Below are positions 1 through 8,579 of a stretch of DNA of 64,000 nt, piece after piece. The notes below the pieces were generated by a model. The model saw only the letters and a list, made by a program, of their open reading frames with translations. It did no database searches and was not told the origin of the DNA. A program made the position numbers and the translations under genes. Positions within the stretch are counted from its first letter, which is position 1. Each line of letters starts with the position of its first letter. This DNA comes from Shewanella sp. MBTL60-112-B2. GTDB taxonomy: Bacteria; Pseudomonadota; Gammaproteobacteria; Enterobacterales; Shewanellaceae. Where the stretch lies: the NCBI RefSeq assembly GCF_019655055.1, contig NZ_BPFA01000001.1, positions 232,845 to 296,844 of the forward strand, read 5' to 3'.

Positions 1-1
1 C

Positions 2-184
2 TTAAGTAAAACCACGCCGCTCGATAACTTGCTTGTGGGTAAAGCGGGCACGCTGGACTTGCCGATTATCAGTGAAATGGTTGAGCGAAATATGCTTGAA
101 AAGCCAGTTCCGCTGTTTGAGCTTAAGCATAAATCGACACCTGATACCGCTGTGATTGATTATCTGATTTCTGCGATCCGCTAA
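2..184 (+). CDS. C-terminal end of an unrecognised protein (partial)
   Basis: An open frame enters from the left edge and ends at a TAA, giving about 60 residues that finish in VIDYLISAIR. The start and most of the gene lie outside the window. I do not recognise the family from this tail. It is followed after about 30 bases by a clear intrinsic terminator, which supports a real gene end here. Codon use looks like that of the neighbouring genes. Confidence 0.6.
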   Translation, partial: LSKTTPLDNLLVGKAGTLDLPIISEMVERNMLEKPVPLFELKHKSTPDTAVIDYLISAIR

Positions 185-216
185 GCCGAGCTTATTAACG
201 GATACTCAATAAAGAT

Positions 217-254
217 AAAAACGCCTTGCTACTGACTTAGCAAGGCGTTTTTTT
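217..254 (+). terminator. Rho-independent terminator of the partial gene
   Basis: A perfect stem (AAAACGCCTTGC pairing with GCAAGGCGTTTT, loop about ten bases) runs into a T tract. It lies about 30 bases after the preceding stop codon. Confidence 0.85.
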
Positions 255-283
255 ATCTATGACAGTACAAGCTAAGACGGAAA

Positions 284-585
284 AGCAGGTTCTAGGTCCT
301 AGGAAAAGACGGTTAAAGCTGAGACGGAAAAGCAGAAAAACAAAGAAGGGGAAAGGCCGGAAAGCTAAGAAAGAGCACTGGTAATGCTTTTTGCCTTTGC
401 TGTTCCTAGCAGGGCGGAGCCCGTCCTCGCAGCGAAGCGACCTAGAACCTAAGACCTAATAGATGTCGACGTCCTCTCTCAATACCCACTTGAATCTTAA
501 ATACACTGCTTTATGCTGGACCTAGGACCTAGGACCTAGGACCTAGGACCTAAAAGCAAAGCGTTCTAGCACCTAATCATAAAAG
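284..585 (+). repeat. CTAG-heptamer intergenic element, copy A
   Basis: First of six related elements in the window. It opens with TAGGTTC/TAGGTCC-type units, contains a core with GGGC-GGA-GCCC followed by a GCAGCGAAGCG box (about 411-440), and closes with an array of five exact GGACCTA heptamers (518-552). Each heptamer puts a palindromic CTAG every seven bases. The element fills most of the 422-base gap before the sugar dehydrogenase gene. I see no protein-coding frame in it. The outer edges are approximate. Confidence 0.75.
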
Positions 586-606
586 TAATTAAAAAAGGGG
601 ACTGGC

Positions 607-1701
607 ATGTTGATGAAAGCAGTTATTAGCAAAGTAGGCTTGATACTGTTAGCCGCAGTATCGAGCCATTCCCACGCCTATGAGGCCGAGAAGATTACCA
701 CTGGACTCAATATTCCTTGGGGGCTGGCTTATGTTGACGAGCAATCTATGCTGGTGACAGAAAGGCAAGGCGTGGTGAAGCGTGTAAACCTTGAAACGGG
801 TAAGCATCAAACACTGTTCACTCCAGAAGGCGTGTGGACAGAGGGCCAAGGTGGCTTACTCGATGTTGCACTTTCACCTTTCGATACTGATTTTAAAAGC
901 AAAAAAGTTTACTTCACTTACAGTAAAGATATTGAAGGAGAGGGCGCAACCACACTTGCTCAAGCAACTTATCAAAACGGTAGGTTAACGGATTGGCAAG
1001 ATTTGTTTGTTTCCGCGTCACGTACGGACACAGGACGGCATTTTGGCAGTCGAATCGCCTTTGATGACAATAGTCTGTACTTTTCAATTGGCGATCGGGG
1101 TGTGCGTGAAAATGGGCAAGATACGCTAACCCATGCAGGGTCCATATTACGTTTACAGCCTGATGGCAGCGTGCCAGCAGACAACCCTTTCATAAATAAC
1201 AGCGCAATACTCGATGAGATCTGGAGTTATGGCCATCGTAACCCTCAAGGCCTAGTTTATGATTCAAATAGCCAACAACTGTGGTCAATTGAACATGGGC
1301 CGCGCGGCGGTGACGAAATTAACTTAATCAAACGCGGCGCTAACTATGGCTGGCCAATCACCTCCCACGGTAAAGAGTATTGGGGGCCGATAAGTGTAGG
1401 TGACGGTAAAGTAAAGGAAGGAGTTGAGCCGCCGGTTAAGGTGTATATTCCGTCAATCGCACCGGGAAGCCTAGTGATGTATCGCGGCGAAAAATTCCCT
1501 GAGCTAAATGGTAAGCTGCTCGCAGGAGCATTAAAGCTGACTCACATTAATGTGGTGACGATTAACGATGCTGGAAAAGCGATTGCAGAAGAGCGGATCA
1601 TGGCAGAACTAGGAGAGCGCATTCGCGATATTGAAGTTACCCCTAAAGGGGATATCTATTTCAGTACCGATAGCGGCAATCTATATAGGCTTAAAAGATA
1701 G
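607..1701 (+). CDS. yliI: Soluble PQQ-dependent aldose (glucose/sorbosone-type) dehydrogenase, YliI-like
   Basis: Periplasmic quinoprotein of the six-bladed beta-propeller GDH-B/YliI family, which oxidises aldose sugars using PQQ and passes electrons to the respiratory chain. Residues 1-24 form a signal peptide ending SHSHA. Family motifs visible in order are HFGSR (145-149), GHRNPQG (209-215), HGPRGGDE (230-237) and NYGWP (246-250), the usual PQQ/calcium-binding and catalytic surroundings. At 364 residues it is normal for the family. The chosen ATG follows an AAGGGGA ribosome-binding site; a second ATG two codons on is also possible. It stands alone between two repeat clusters, so it is probably monocistronic. 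No PQQ biosynthesis gene is in the window, so the holoenzyme may depend on genes elsewhere or on environmental PQQ. The exact sugar cannot be read from the sequence. Confidence 0.88.
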   Translation: MLMKAVISKVGLILLAAVSSHSHAYEAEKITTGLNIPWGLAYVDEQSMLVTERQGVVKRVNLETGKHQTLFTPEGVWTEGQGGLLDVALSPFDTDFKSKKVYFTYSKDIEGEGATTLAQATYQNGRLTDWQDLFVSASRTDTGRHFGSRIAFDDNSLYFSIGDRGVRENGQDTLTHAGSILRLQPDGSVPADNPFINNSAILDEIWSYGHRNPQGLVYDSNSQQLWSIEHGPRGGDEINLIKRGANYGWPITSHGKEYWGPISVGDGKVKEGVEPPVKVYIPSIAPGSLVMYRGEKFPELNGKLLAGALKLTHINVVTINDAGKAIAEERIMAELGERIRDIEVTPKGDIYFSTDSGNLYRLKR

Positions 1702-1948
1702 GTTCTAGGTTTAAGAGAAGGACCTAGGACCTAGGAAAAGCAGGTTCTAGGAAAAGCCGGAAAAGCTAAGGCGGGCGGTCTTACGAACGTGACTGCGTCA
1801 CTGACGGAACGCTGCGCTTACGGAAAATAAGGGGCTAGAATCTAGAATCTAGAATCTAGGACCTACAATATGTAGGTCGGGTTTAGCCCGTAAAACTTTG
1901 ATTTTCCTAGCAGGATGAAGCCTGCCCTCGCTGCAAATCGTCCAAAAG
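1702..1948 (+). repeat. CTAG-heptamer intergenic element, copy B
   Basis: Begins directly at the stop of the sugar dehydrogenase gene. It holds GGACCTA units, a GTGAC-TGC-GTCAC hairpin, an AATCTAG x3 array (about 1838-1860), CGGGTTTAGCCCG, and a core in which the conserved stem is replaced by GCAGG/CCTGC. Positions 1742-1838 are identical to 1951-2047 in the next copy, so copies B and C look like a local tandem duplication. Confidence 0.75.
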
Positions 1949-2213
1949 ATAGGTTCTAGGAAAAGCCGGAAAAGCTAAGGCGGGCGGTCTTACGAACGTG
2001 ACTGCGTCACTGACGGAACGCTGCGCTTACGGAAAATAAGGGGCTAGGACCTAGAACCTAGAACCTAGAACCTAGAACCTAAAATATCTAGATCGGGCTT
2101 TAGCCCGTCAAGCATTTGATTTTCCTACCAGGGCGGAGCCCGCCCTCGTAGCGAAGCGTTCTAGGATCTAGGCCCTTCTTTTAAAGCGAAGCGCCCTAGA
2201 ACCTAGGTCCTGT
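1949..2213 (+). repeat. CTAG-heptamer intergenic element, copy C
   Basis: Directly adjoins copy B and shares an identical 97-base segment with it. It continues with five CCTAGAA-type heptamers (about 2044-2080), a CGGGC-TTTA-GCCCG hairpin, a GGGC-GGA-GCCC hairpin and the GTAGCGAAGCG box. A last CTAG group overlaps the end of ppiC on the other strand: the final Thr codon and TAG stop of ppiC read from element sequence. Confidence 0.75.
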
Positions 2214-2481
2214 ATAATACCTTAATCACATGCCAACCGAACTTAGTCTTAACCAAGTGTGGTGTAATGAGTTCACCAGTGAAACAAACTTTATCGAACT
2301 GCGGCACCATCTGACCTTTTTTAAATTCGCCTAAGCTACCGCCTTTTTTGCCTGATGGGCAAGTCGAGTGCTTCTTGGCGAGGACGTCAAATTTCGCGCC
2401 CTTATTAAGCTGCTTAATAATATCTTCAGCAAGTGTTTGGTGCTTAACCAAAATGTGTAGTGCGGCTGCAGTGCGTGCCAT
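2203..2481 (-). CDS. ppiC: Peptidyl-prolyl cis-trans isomerase C (parvulin)
   Basis: Single-domain cytoplasmic parvulin of 92 residues that catalyses cis-trans isomerisation of Xaa-Pro bonds. The protein begins [13 protein letters not shown] and carries the parvulin blocks [29 protein letters not shown] and [10 protein letters not shown]. Its length and its end (VLYR plus one residue) match E. coli PpiC as I remember it. There is no signal peptide, which separates it from SurA and PpiD. The last codons AGG ACC TAG coincide with the CTAG-heptamer element lying downstream, so the element may have supplied the final residue and stop. It is transcribed alone. Confidence 0.93.
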   Translation of the reverse strand: MARTAAALHILVKHQTLAEDIIKQLNKGAKFDVLAKKHSTCPSGKKGGSLGEFKKGQMVPQFDKVCFTGELITPHLVKTKFGWHVIKVLYRT

Positions 2482-2653
2482 GGTCAGGCCTATATGTTCT
2501 GAAACTAATGGGCGCGATTATACCGCTGAAGCTAGAGTCTAGGCTAGTCTTCTGCATCAACAGAGACATCCCCGCTACAGGTTGGTATAACATCATAATA
2601 TGGCTTTATAATGAGTGGCATTAAATAAGTGCAGTCTTTGGTAGAAATTATTT

Positions 2654-3433
2654 GTGTTAAAAAGCCGTAGCTACACCCGCATTGGCCCTGATTACCGCTT
2701 CGATGAGCAGGTCAGTTTCGTTGACATCAAACAGGTATTTGGTCTGGGGCATATTCGTTTAGGTAAGTGGGTTGAAAACGAAGAGCGTGATAAAGCTGCT
2801 AATCTGATTTTTGACTCCTTGGCCGATTTGGCGTTTATTTTAAAGCTTCCTCCTAAAGCACTGGGTTTGCGTGAAACCTTAAATCTAGCTTTTGGTAGTG
2901 GTGGCCAAAAAGGTGTACAAGCCCATTACGCACCACATAGGCGTGAGTTAGCGCTAGCTAAAAACGCCGGAGCAGGCGCACTCGCCCATGAATTCTGGCA
3001 TGCGTTTGACCACTATATCGCCCCTAAGTCGTTTCATACCTCAGAGCGAGGTATATCCTTTGCCAGCCATAGTTGGCTTGCGGATGTAAAGCCGATAGCT
3101 CATCCGCTCAATCGCCGCTTAGAGCGCGTATTTGAAGTGGTAATGCTGAGTGATAATGGTGAAGATGGTCATGACTATGTTAACCGAGCCATCGCTTTGG
3201 ATAAGCAATACGGCACTCAGTATTTTTCGAAGCCAACCGAGTTAATGGCGCGGGCTTTTGAGTCTTGTATCGAATCTTATCAAGATATTAGCAATCCCTA
3301 TCTGGTAGATGAAACCTTAAAGTCATCGCTATTTGATGCCGGCGGCTATCCGAGCCTTGAGCATAGGCAGGTGATTTTTGAGGCGCTTATCGCCTATTTT
3401 GAACCTTTGGGTGAAGCATTAGGGCGGGAGTGA
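2654..3433 (+). CDS. CLCA_X-type conserved protein with an HEFWH zinc-peptidase-like motif
   Basis: A 259-residue cytoplasmic protein with no signal peptide or membrane segment. Its centre contains ALAHEFWHAFDHY (about 110-121), which resembles an HExxH metallopeptidase helix with a further His three residues on. It also has conserved-looking blocks GLGHIRLGKW near residue 32, LGLRETLNLAFG near 70 and KPTELMARAFE near 195, the last being a possible third metal ligand region. The set resembles proteins annotated in marine gammaproteobacteria as CLCA_X family or LPD1-type, recalled rather than searched. The start is a GTG; no strong ribosome-binding site is visible. The function is unknown. A zinc-dependent hydrolase is an inference from the motif. 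Confidence 0.65.
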   Translation: MLKSRSYTRIGPDYRFDEQVSFVDIKQVFGLGHIRLGKWVENEERDKAANLIFDSLADLAFILKLPPKALGLRETLNLAFGSGGQKGVQAHYAPHRRELALAKNAGAGALAHEFWHAFDHYIAPKSFHTSERGISFASHSWLADVKPIAHPLNRRLERVFEVVMLSDNGEDGHDYVNRAIALDKQYGTQYFSKPTELMARAFESCIESYQDISNPYLVDETLKSSLFDAGGYPSLEHRQVIFEALIAYFEPLGEALGRE

Positions 3434-3476
3434 AGTACGTTTATTTGGTTCGTTAACGTTAGGGGATGTATCGATA

Positions 3477-3516
3477 CCAGTATGATGCTAAGGATTATTC
3501 CTTTTCATCATACTGG
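3477..3516. terminator. Inverted repeat between convergent genes, possible two-way terminator
   Basis: A perfect 11-base inverted repeat (CCAGTATGATG with CATCATACTGG) encloses a smaller AAGGA/TCCTT stem. It sits between the stops of the convergent HEFWH gene and DUF3718 gene. There is no good T tract, so its role as a terminator is uncertain. Confidence 0.45.
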
Positions 3517-3525
3517 CAAACTCAA

Positions 3526-3870
3526 TTAGAAGCTTACTGAGTATTGGCTGCTAGATTGTGAATTTTGTGCGAGATCGATAATAGAAGTCGTGCCAGGATT
3601 GTAATGGGCGATTTTGCTGGCTATTTTATTTGCGCCATTAGAGAGGGCAAAGTCATGAAAGCTCTGTCCGTTACAGACTAATCTTGGAAAGATTCTACGT
3701 TTGTCGATCTTATTTTCTAGCATGGTTCTGCTGTATAAAAATAGGTTATCACTCAAGCCAGTCTTACAGACGGCAATAAGCTTCTTTTCTATAGTTGGGT
3801 CCATTGCTGCTGATGCATCAAAAGTGATGGAAGTCAGTAGAATCGCGGTCAATGGTAATAGTTTTTTCAT
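3526..3870 (-). CDS. Small secreted DUF3718-type protein
   Basis: A 114-residue protein with a clear signal peptide (residues 1-21, ending in DASA). The mature part has two cysteines (CKTGLSDN and LVCNGQ) that could form a disulfide. The block LVCNGQSFHDFALSNGANK matches what I recall of DUF3718, a small exported family common in Shewanella with no assigned function. The start follows a good AAGGAGC ribosome-binding site. It is monocistronic and converges on the preceding gene. About 280 bases upstream, before pyrC's terminator, hold no gene that I can see. Confidence 0.7.
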   Translation of the reverse strand: MKKLLPLTAILLTSITFDASAAMDPTIEKKLIAVCKTGLSDNLFLYSRTMLENKIDKRRIFPRLVCNGQSFHDFALSNGANKIASKIAHYNPGTTSIIDLAQNSQSSSQYSVSF

Positions 3871-4096
3871 CGGTTGCTCCTTGCGTGTGGGACTTAACGT
3901 CCGGTTAAGTTATGCGTTTGCATGGGGCTAGTTAAGCGCAAAGTGATGAGAAATGATGTGATAACTTTGTATACAAATGTATCTTTATCTTATTGTTAAT
4001 TCAGTTGATGTCTTGAGGTAACAGAATGTGTATTTGGCCCTAAAAACGATACATTTTTACTGATAGATATTCGTTATAGGGTGATTTCTATCAAAC

Positions 4097-4123
4097 AAAA
4101 AGCCCGCAATGAGCGGGCTTTAT
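4097..4123 (-). terminator. Terminator of pyrC
   Basis: The stem AAAGCCCGC/GCGGGCTTT with a short loop lies about 30 bases beyond the pyrC stop. Read on the minus strand it is followed by T residues. Confidence 0.8.
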
Positions 4124-4151
4124 TGAGTATGCCTGGGAGCATGGCCCTGGA

Positions 4152-5189
4152 TTAAGCGGTTTTCACTTTCCAGTTCACCTCTTCACCAGCGAAGAAAGGC
4201 ACAATAGGACTACCGTTTGGCAAGATGATTTCGCTCGGTACTGTCCACTTCTCTTTAACTAAGGTCACTGTGCTGGTGTTGCGCGCTAGACCGTAAAAAT
4301 CTGGGCCATGTTTACTCGCAAAACCTTCAAGTTTATCTAAAGCGCCCAAGTCGTCAAATACCTGTGCATACAGCTCTAATGCACTCCAAGCACTGTAACA
4401 ACCTGCACATCCACACGCTGATTCTTTACGGTGCTTCTCGTGCGGTGCAGAGTCGGTACCTAAGAAGAATTTACTTGAACCTGTTGCTACCGCTGCGCGT
4501 AGTGCCTCTTGGTGAGTGCTGCGTTTAAGCACTGGCAAACAGAAGTTATGTGGGCGTACACCGCCAACTAACAAGTCATTACGGTTAAGCAGTAAATGCT
4601 GTGGGGTAATGGTCGCTGCTACGTTGTCAGCCGCTTCCATTACAAAGTCAGCCGCATCTTTGGTGGTGATGTGCTCAAATACCACTTTCAATGTTGGGAA
4701 AGACGCCACAATGCGCGCAAGGTAGCGCTCGATGAACATGGCTTCGCGGTCGAAGATATCGATATGCGATTCAGTTACTTCACCGTGAACCAATAACAAC
4801 ATGCCGTGTTTAGCCATGGCTTCAAACACCGGAAATAGCGCATCGAGGGCTTTTACTGCAGCGTCAGAGTTAGTCGTCGCACCGGCTGGGTAAAGCTTAG
4901 CAGCAACAACGCCAGCAGCTTTGGCATCAATGATGTCTTGCTCAGTGGTGTTGTTGGTCAAGAAGATAGTCATTAGCGGCTGAAAAGTCGAACCCGCTGG
5001 GCGCGCAGCTAAAATACGCTCACGATATTCAGTAACCATTTGGGCATTAGTAACTGGTGGCAGAAGGTTAGGCATTACGATAGCGCGTTGAAACAAGCGT
5101 GCCGTCGCAGGAACGGTTTCTTGCAACATATCGCCATCGCGAAAATGAAGGTGCCAATCGTCAGGAGTAAGTAGGGTGATTTGCGTCAT
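4152..5189 (-). CDS. pyrC: Dihydroorotase
   Basis: Zinc amidohydrolase of the de novo pyrimidine pathway, interconverting carbamoyl-aspartate and dihydroorotate. The 345-residue length is typical of the short (class II) PyrC. The N-terminal metal motif DWHLHFRDG lies at residues 11-19. VHGEVT and FEHITTKDA supply further histidine ligands, and [15 protein letters not shown] (around residue 250) carries the catalytic Asp and substrate His. KLYPAG contains the lysine expected to be carbamylated. It stands alone, with its own terminator, which is usual for pyrC in this group. The start ATG follows AGGAACCTACA. Confidence 0.95.
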   Translation of the reverse strand: MTQITLLTPDDWHLHFRDGDMLQETVPATARLFQRAIVMPNLLPPVTNAQMVTEYRERILAARPAGSTFQPLMTIFLTNNTTEQDIIDAKAAGVVAAKLYPAGATTNSDAAVKALDALFPVFEAMAKHGMLLLVHGEVTESHIDIFDREAMFIERYLARIVASFPTLKVVFEHITTKDAADFVMEAADNVAATITPQHLLLNRNDLLVGGVRPHNFCLPVLKRSTHQEALRAAVATGSSKFFLGTDSAPHEKHRKESACGCAGCYSAWSALELYAQVFDDLGALDKLEGFASKHGPDFYGLARNTSTVTLVKEKWTVPSEIILPNGSPIVPFFAGEEVNWKVKTA

Positions 5190-5386
5190 TGTAGGTTCCT
5201 AAGCGTGTACGACAAAATACGTAAGCTTTTTATAAGCTTTTACTTAGGGCGCTATTGTGCCTGAAATCGCCGCCGCTTAATAGCTGAAGATGCATAAGAC
5301 ACAATATATCAACGCTTAAAAATGCCATTTATGTTATTTTGTTGATTGTGATCGCCCATTGACAGTTATAAGCAATTAAAAGAGAC

Positions 5387-6106
5387 ATGCGTTTAGACAA
5401 GTTTATCTGTAAGAGTACCGAGCTTAACCGCGCCAAAGCCGGTGATTGCATTGAGCGTGGTGAGGTGAGTGTTAACGGCGAGCCCATAACTGATGTGCGA
5501 TTTCAGGTGCATGAAAGCAATACCATAGTCTTTAAAGGGCAAAGGTTAGTTGCCCGGCCTTCTCGCTACATCATGCTGCATAAACCGCTGCATACCTTAA
5601 GCTCTAATGTCGATGGTGACTACCCAAGCCTATTTCGCTGTATTGATATAGACAGAGTTGAGGATTTACATATTGTTGGACGTCTCGATGCCGACACCAC
5701 AGGTTTAGTCTTGCTGACCGATGATGGTCGTTGGTCGTTCGATATTATCCGGCCGGATAAAAAGTGTGAAAAAACTTACCGAGTGACGCTACGTGACCCA
5801 ATCACAATTGATAACTCGGCTGAGGTAATTGCAAGGTTTGCCCAAGGATTACAGCTACAAAATGAAAAGGCATTAACACAGCCTGCTAAACTCGAGGTGG
5901 TCACGCCCAAGGAGGTGCGACTCACTATTACCGAGGGCAAGTATCATCAGGTCAAGCGCATGTTTGCCGCGGTGGGTAATCGGGTTAACGGTTTACACCG
6001 AGAGCAAATTGGTGATTTAAGCCTAGATGTTAAAGTCGGTGAGTGGCGCTATCTTAGCGAGGAAGAGGTTAATCAACTATCGAATCCGACGCCAACCTAT
6101 ATGTAG
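5387..6106 (+). CDS. RsuA-family pseudouridine synthase, paralogue 1
   Basis: A 239-residue RNA pseudouridine synthase with an N-terminal S4 RNA-binding domain (MRLDKFICKST to about residue 60) and the catalytic domain. The active-site block is GRLDADTTGLVLLTDDG, where the Asp in GRLDADT is the nucleophile, followed by EGKYHQVKRMFAAVGN. The RsuA subfamily modifies U516 of 16S rRNA in E. coli. A second gene of the same type lies at 46909-47601 and is closer to E. coli RsuA around the QWSHKITSP block. This copy reads RWSFDIIRP there, so it may act on another uridine. The start follows AAAGAGAC. It is monocistronic with its own terminator. Confidence 0.85.
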   Translation: MRLDKFICKSTELNRAKAGDCIERGEVSVNGEPITDVRFQVHESNTIVFKGQRLVARPSRYIMLHKPLHTLSSNVDGDYPSLFRCIDIDRVEDLHIVGRLDADTTGLVLLTDDGRWSFDIIRPDKKCEKTYRVTLRDPITIDNSAEVIARFAQGLQLQNEKALTQPAKLEVVTPKEVRLTITEGKYHQVKRMFAAVGNRVNGLHREQIGDLSLDVKVGEWRYLSEEEVNQLSNPTPTYM

Positions 6107-6147
6107 ACGCAGTCACTACACTGAGGAATTAATGCCGATTAACAAAT

Positions 6148-6186
6148 AAAAAAGCCCTTACTATGAACCGAGTTAAGGGCTTTTTT
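6148..6186 (+). terminator. Terminator after RsuA-family gene 1
   Basis: The perfect stem AAAAAAGCCCTTA/TAAGGGCTTTTTT is symmetrical, so it could serve both this gene and the convergent transporter gene. Confidence 0.85.
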
Positions 6187-6254
6187 AATGGGACAATAAC
6201 TAATCTGTTACTTAGTTATGACTTAGCTAACTCTTTTTACTAATGGCTGGAGCT

Positions 6255-8432
6255 TTAATCGACCCAGTGTAAAACGTTGCGGATTATCGACCATCTAGGC
6301 TGTACTTTCTCGGCGCCTTTACCTAGCATCCAGTAATCGTAAATCCCCTCTTGGGTGCCATCGACTTTACGTAATCGCTGCCAGTTGTTTATGTAGTTGA
6401 GCAGAGACTGGTTAGACTGCGCTACCGCATAGGCGACTGGGTAATGGGAGTTATTTTCTAAAATGGCAATACCGTAACCCGGGAAAAACAGGGTCCATGC
6501 CGAACCTGCTTGAGCACTAATGAGCACTGCATCATATTTGTGTTTCTTCTGCCTAAAGAAGTCTTTATAGCCCTCAATTTTAACGAACTTGATATTGGGG
6601 GCAAAGAGCTTGGCCTTTTCAATAGCATCGCTATGCTCAACATAAGCGATAGTCATGTTTTGCATCTGTTTGATTTTTTCATTGCTCTTAAAGTCGTTCA
6701 CTAGGTGGTCTTTAGTGGCGATAGCAAGGTTGAGCTCTAAAATGGGGTTGGCATAGCTAAGAGCGTCCATCTGTTCGATATCCATGGCGAGGCCGGACAT
6801 GGCAATATCGAAGAATCCCGCTTTTAACGATGCGGCAAGTTGATCTTTCTTGAAGGGAATAAATTCGATTTTAACTTTTAAGTCTTCGGCAAGTTTAGTG
6901 GCCATGGCAGTATCGAAACCGACTAAACTCCCCGAATTATTATAATAGCTAAAAGGCACATTACTGGGGATATAACCGACCCTTAAGGTGCCTGCATCTC
7001 GGATGGCTTGTACGCTGCGAATAGGCGTTGTCGGTGTTTGGCCTAGGATCGGGAACTGCCGATTAACTTTAGTCGGCACCTTGTCGGCCACCTGCATATT
7101 GGCTATTACGCCACTAGTGATCTCTGGGCTGTGAATAAACATCCCCATGCCGACACGGCAAACAATCAAGGTAACCAATACACTGGCACCGATCCCTATC
7201 CCCATCTTGAGCAGTTGCGGTGGACGTAACTTGAGTGATTTTTGAAATAGTGATGCCGTCAAAAGGGTCAGAACAAACAGGTTCATTACCGCGGCGATAG
7301 AGTTAAATTTACCAGTAATAAAGCCCGACATAACAAATAGCTGAAACAGATCTGCGGGCAATTTGACGAGATCAAGCATAAAGGGGATAGCCACATACAC
7401 ACTACCAAACAGTGCTAACAGGCCACTAATAGATAATGATGGAATACTGGCAACATCCACAGGTGTGCCGTTAAACCAACCCGCAAAATAGACAAACATA
7501 ATTACGGTGAGCTTACCGATATTGGGGAAGGTGAAGGCGATCGGCACCAAAATTTCAATTAAGGTAGCGCCGTCTTCACACAGGTTGTCATGTTCACGCA
7601 TGACCTGTTTACACTCTTCAACAATTACTGGAATAACAATAAAAATATTACCAGTTGCAAAGGCGGTAACTAGGCTCGACTTTGTAATACGTAGTGCTTG
7701 AGCAAAAGTAATTGGCGTCAGTGATGCCACAATCCAAGGCAATACCCAGAAGGTTAGCAGTAAACACAGCACAAAGTAGCTGATTAAATAAACCTGCATA
7801 CTGGCAAACTCATCAACTCCCATGGTGCCAGCCGCCGAGGCTGACATGGCGAAAATACCGATAGGTAGGATTTTGACTAGGCCTTGAGTGATGCGCGAGA
7901 AGATCTCTGAGCTAGTATGCATAAAGGTTAAAATTTGTTGTTTATTTTCGCCCTGCATCCCGATTAACGCTAGCCCCATGGCAATACTGAATACCACCAT
8001 GGCGGGGACATAACCATCGGCCATAGACTCGAAGGGGTTCGAGGGAATATACAGCTTAAAATAATCGATAGGGGTGACAGGCTCGATGCTACTGGTACTG
8101 AAAAACGACGCCGATTCAATAACAGGAAATGACAGTGGCATCAGGGCAATCATGACGATTGCTAGCAGCCATAGCAGTAACATGATAAGACCTGCGCGGC
8201 TAAAGATAAGTTTGGCGGTACTCTTTTGCAGCTTGCCTATGCCGCCAACCAAGGAGACTACAATATAGGGCAAAACAGTCATCTGCATAAGCAGAATGAC
8301 GCTGGTGCCTATCGTGCCCATCCAACCAACGGATTCACCGAAAAACAGACCTACAGCAAAACCGACAAACATGGCCACTAACATCTGGGTTGAGCTAGTC
8401 ATAGTGAGAATTTTTTTTAGCACACAAGTCAC
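6255..8432 (-). CDS. Dicarboxylate/amino acid:cation symporter fused to a periplasmic solute-binding domain
   Basis: A 725-residue two-part protein. Residues 1 to about 430 form a multi-membrane DAACS/SDF-family symporter (the GltP/DctA fold), with hydrophobic helices throughout and the family's TM7-8-like region (FATGNIFIVIPVIVEE). From about residue 470 it becomes a type-3 extracellular solute-binding domain starting RDAGTLRVGYIPSNVPFSYY and including GFDTAMATKLAEDL and DIAMSGLAM, as in amino-acid ABC receptors. This suggests ligand capture tethered to a secondary transporter, probably for an acidic amino acid or dicarboxylate; the substrate is inference. The start is unclear: the GTG used here has no close ribosome-binding site, and an ATG ten codons later (8402) is an alternative. 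It is monocistronic. Confidence 0.82.
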   Translation of the reverse strand: MTCVLKKILTMTSSTQMLVAMFVGFAVGLFFGESVGWMGTIGTSVILLMQMTVLPYIVVSLVGGIGKLQKSTAKLIFSRAGLIMLLLWLLAIVMIALMPLSFPVIESASFFSTSSIEPVTPIDYFKLYIPSNPFESMADGYVPAMVVFSIAMGLALIGMQGENKQQILTFMHTSSEIFSRITQGLVKILPIGIFAMSASAAGTMGVDEFASMQVYLISYFVLCLLLTFWVLPWIVASLTPITFAQALRITKSSLVTAFATGNIFIVIPVIVEECKQVMREHDNLCEDGATLIEILVPIAFTFPNIGKLTVIMFVYFAGWFNGTPVDVASIPSLSISGLLALFGSVYVAIPFMLDLVKLPADLFQLFVMSGFITGKFNSIAAVMNLFVLTLLTASLFQKSLKLRPPQLLKMGIGIGASVLVTLIVCRVGMGMFIHSPEITSGVIANMQVADKVPTKVNRQFPILGQTPTTPIRSVQAIRDAGTLRVGYIPSNVPFSYYNNSGSLVGFDTAMATKLAEDLKVKIEFIPFKKDQLAASLKAGFFDIAMSGLAMDIEQMDALSYANPILELNLAIATKDHLVNDFKSNEKIKQMQNMTIAYVEHSDAIEKAKLFAPNIKFVKIEGYKDFFRQKKHKYDAVLISAQAGSAWTLFFPGYGIAILENNSHYPVAYAVAQSNQSLLNYINNWQRLRKVDGTQEGIYDYWMLGKGAEKVQPRWSIIRNVLHWVD

Positions 8433-8579
8433 CTAAATTGTTTGAATCCCCCTAAGAATGCATCTTGGCAAATACGACTAAGCCATAGGGGAGGGGCTGT
8501 TTGATTATAAGTTTGTAGATAGTTAACTTTAAAGCTATTTATTTAAAAAGTAGTCATAAAGATTAACATGGGAGGCTGG

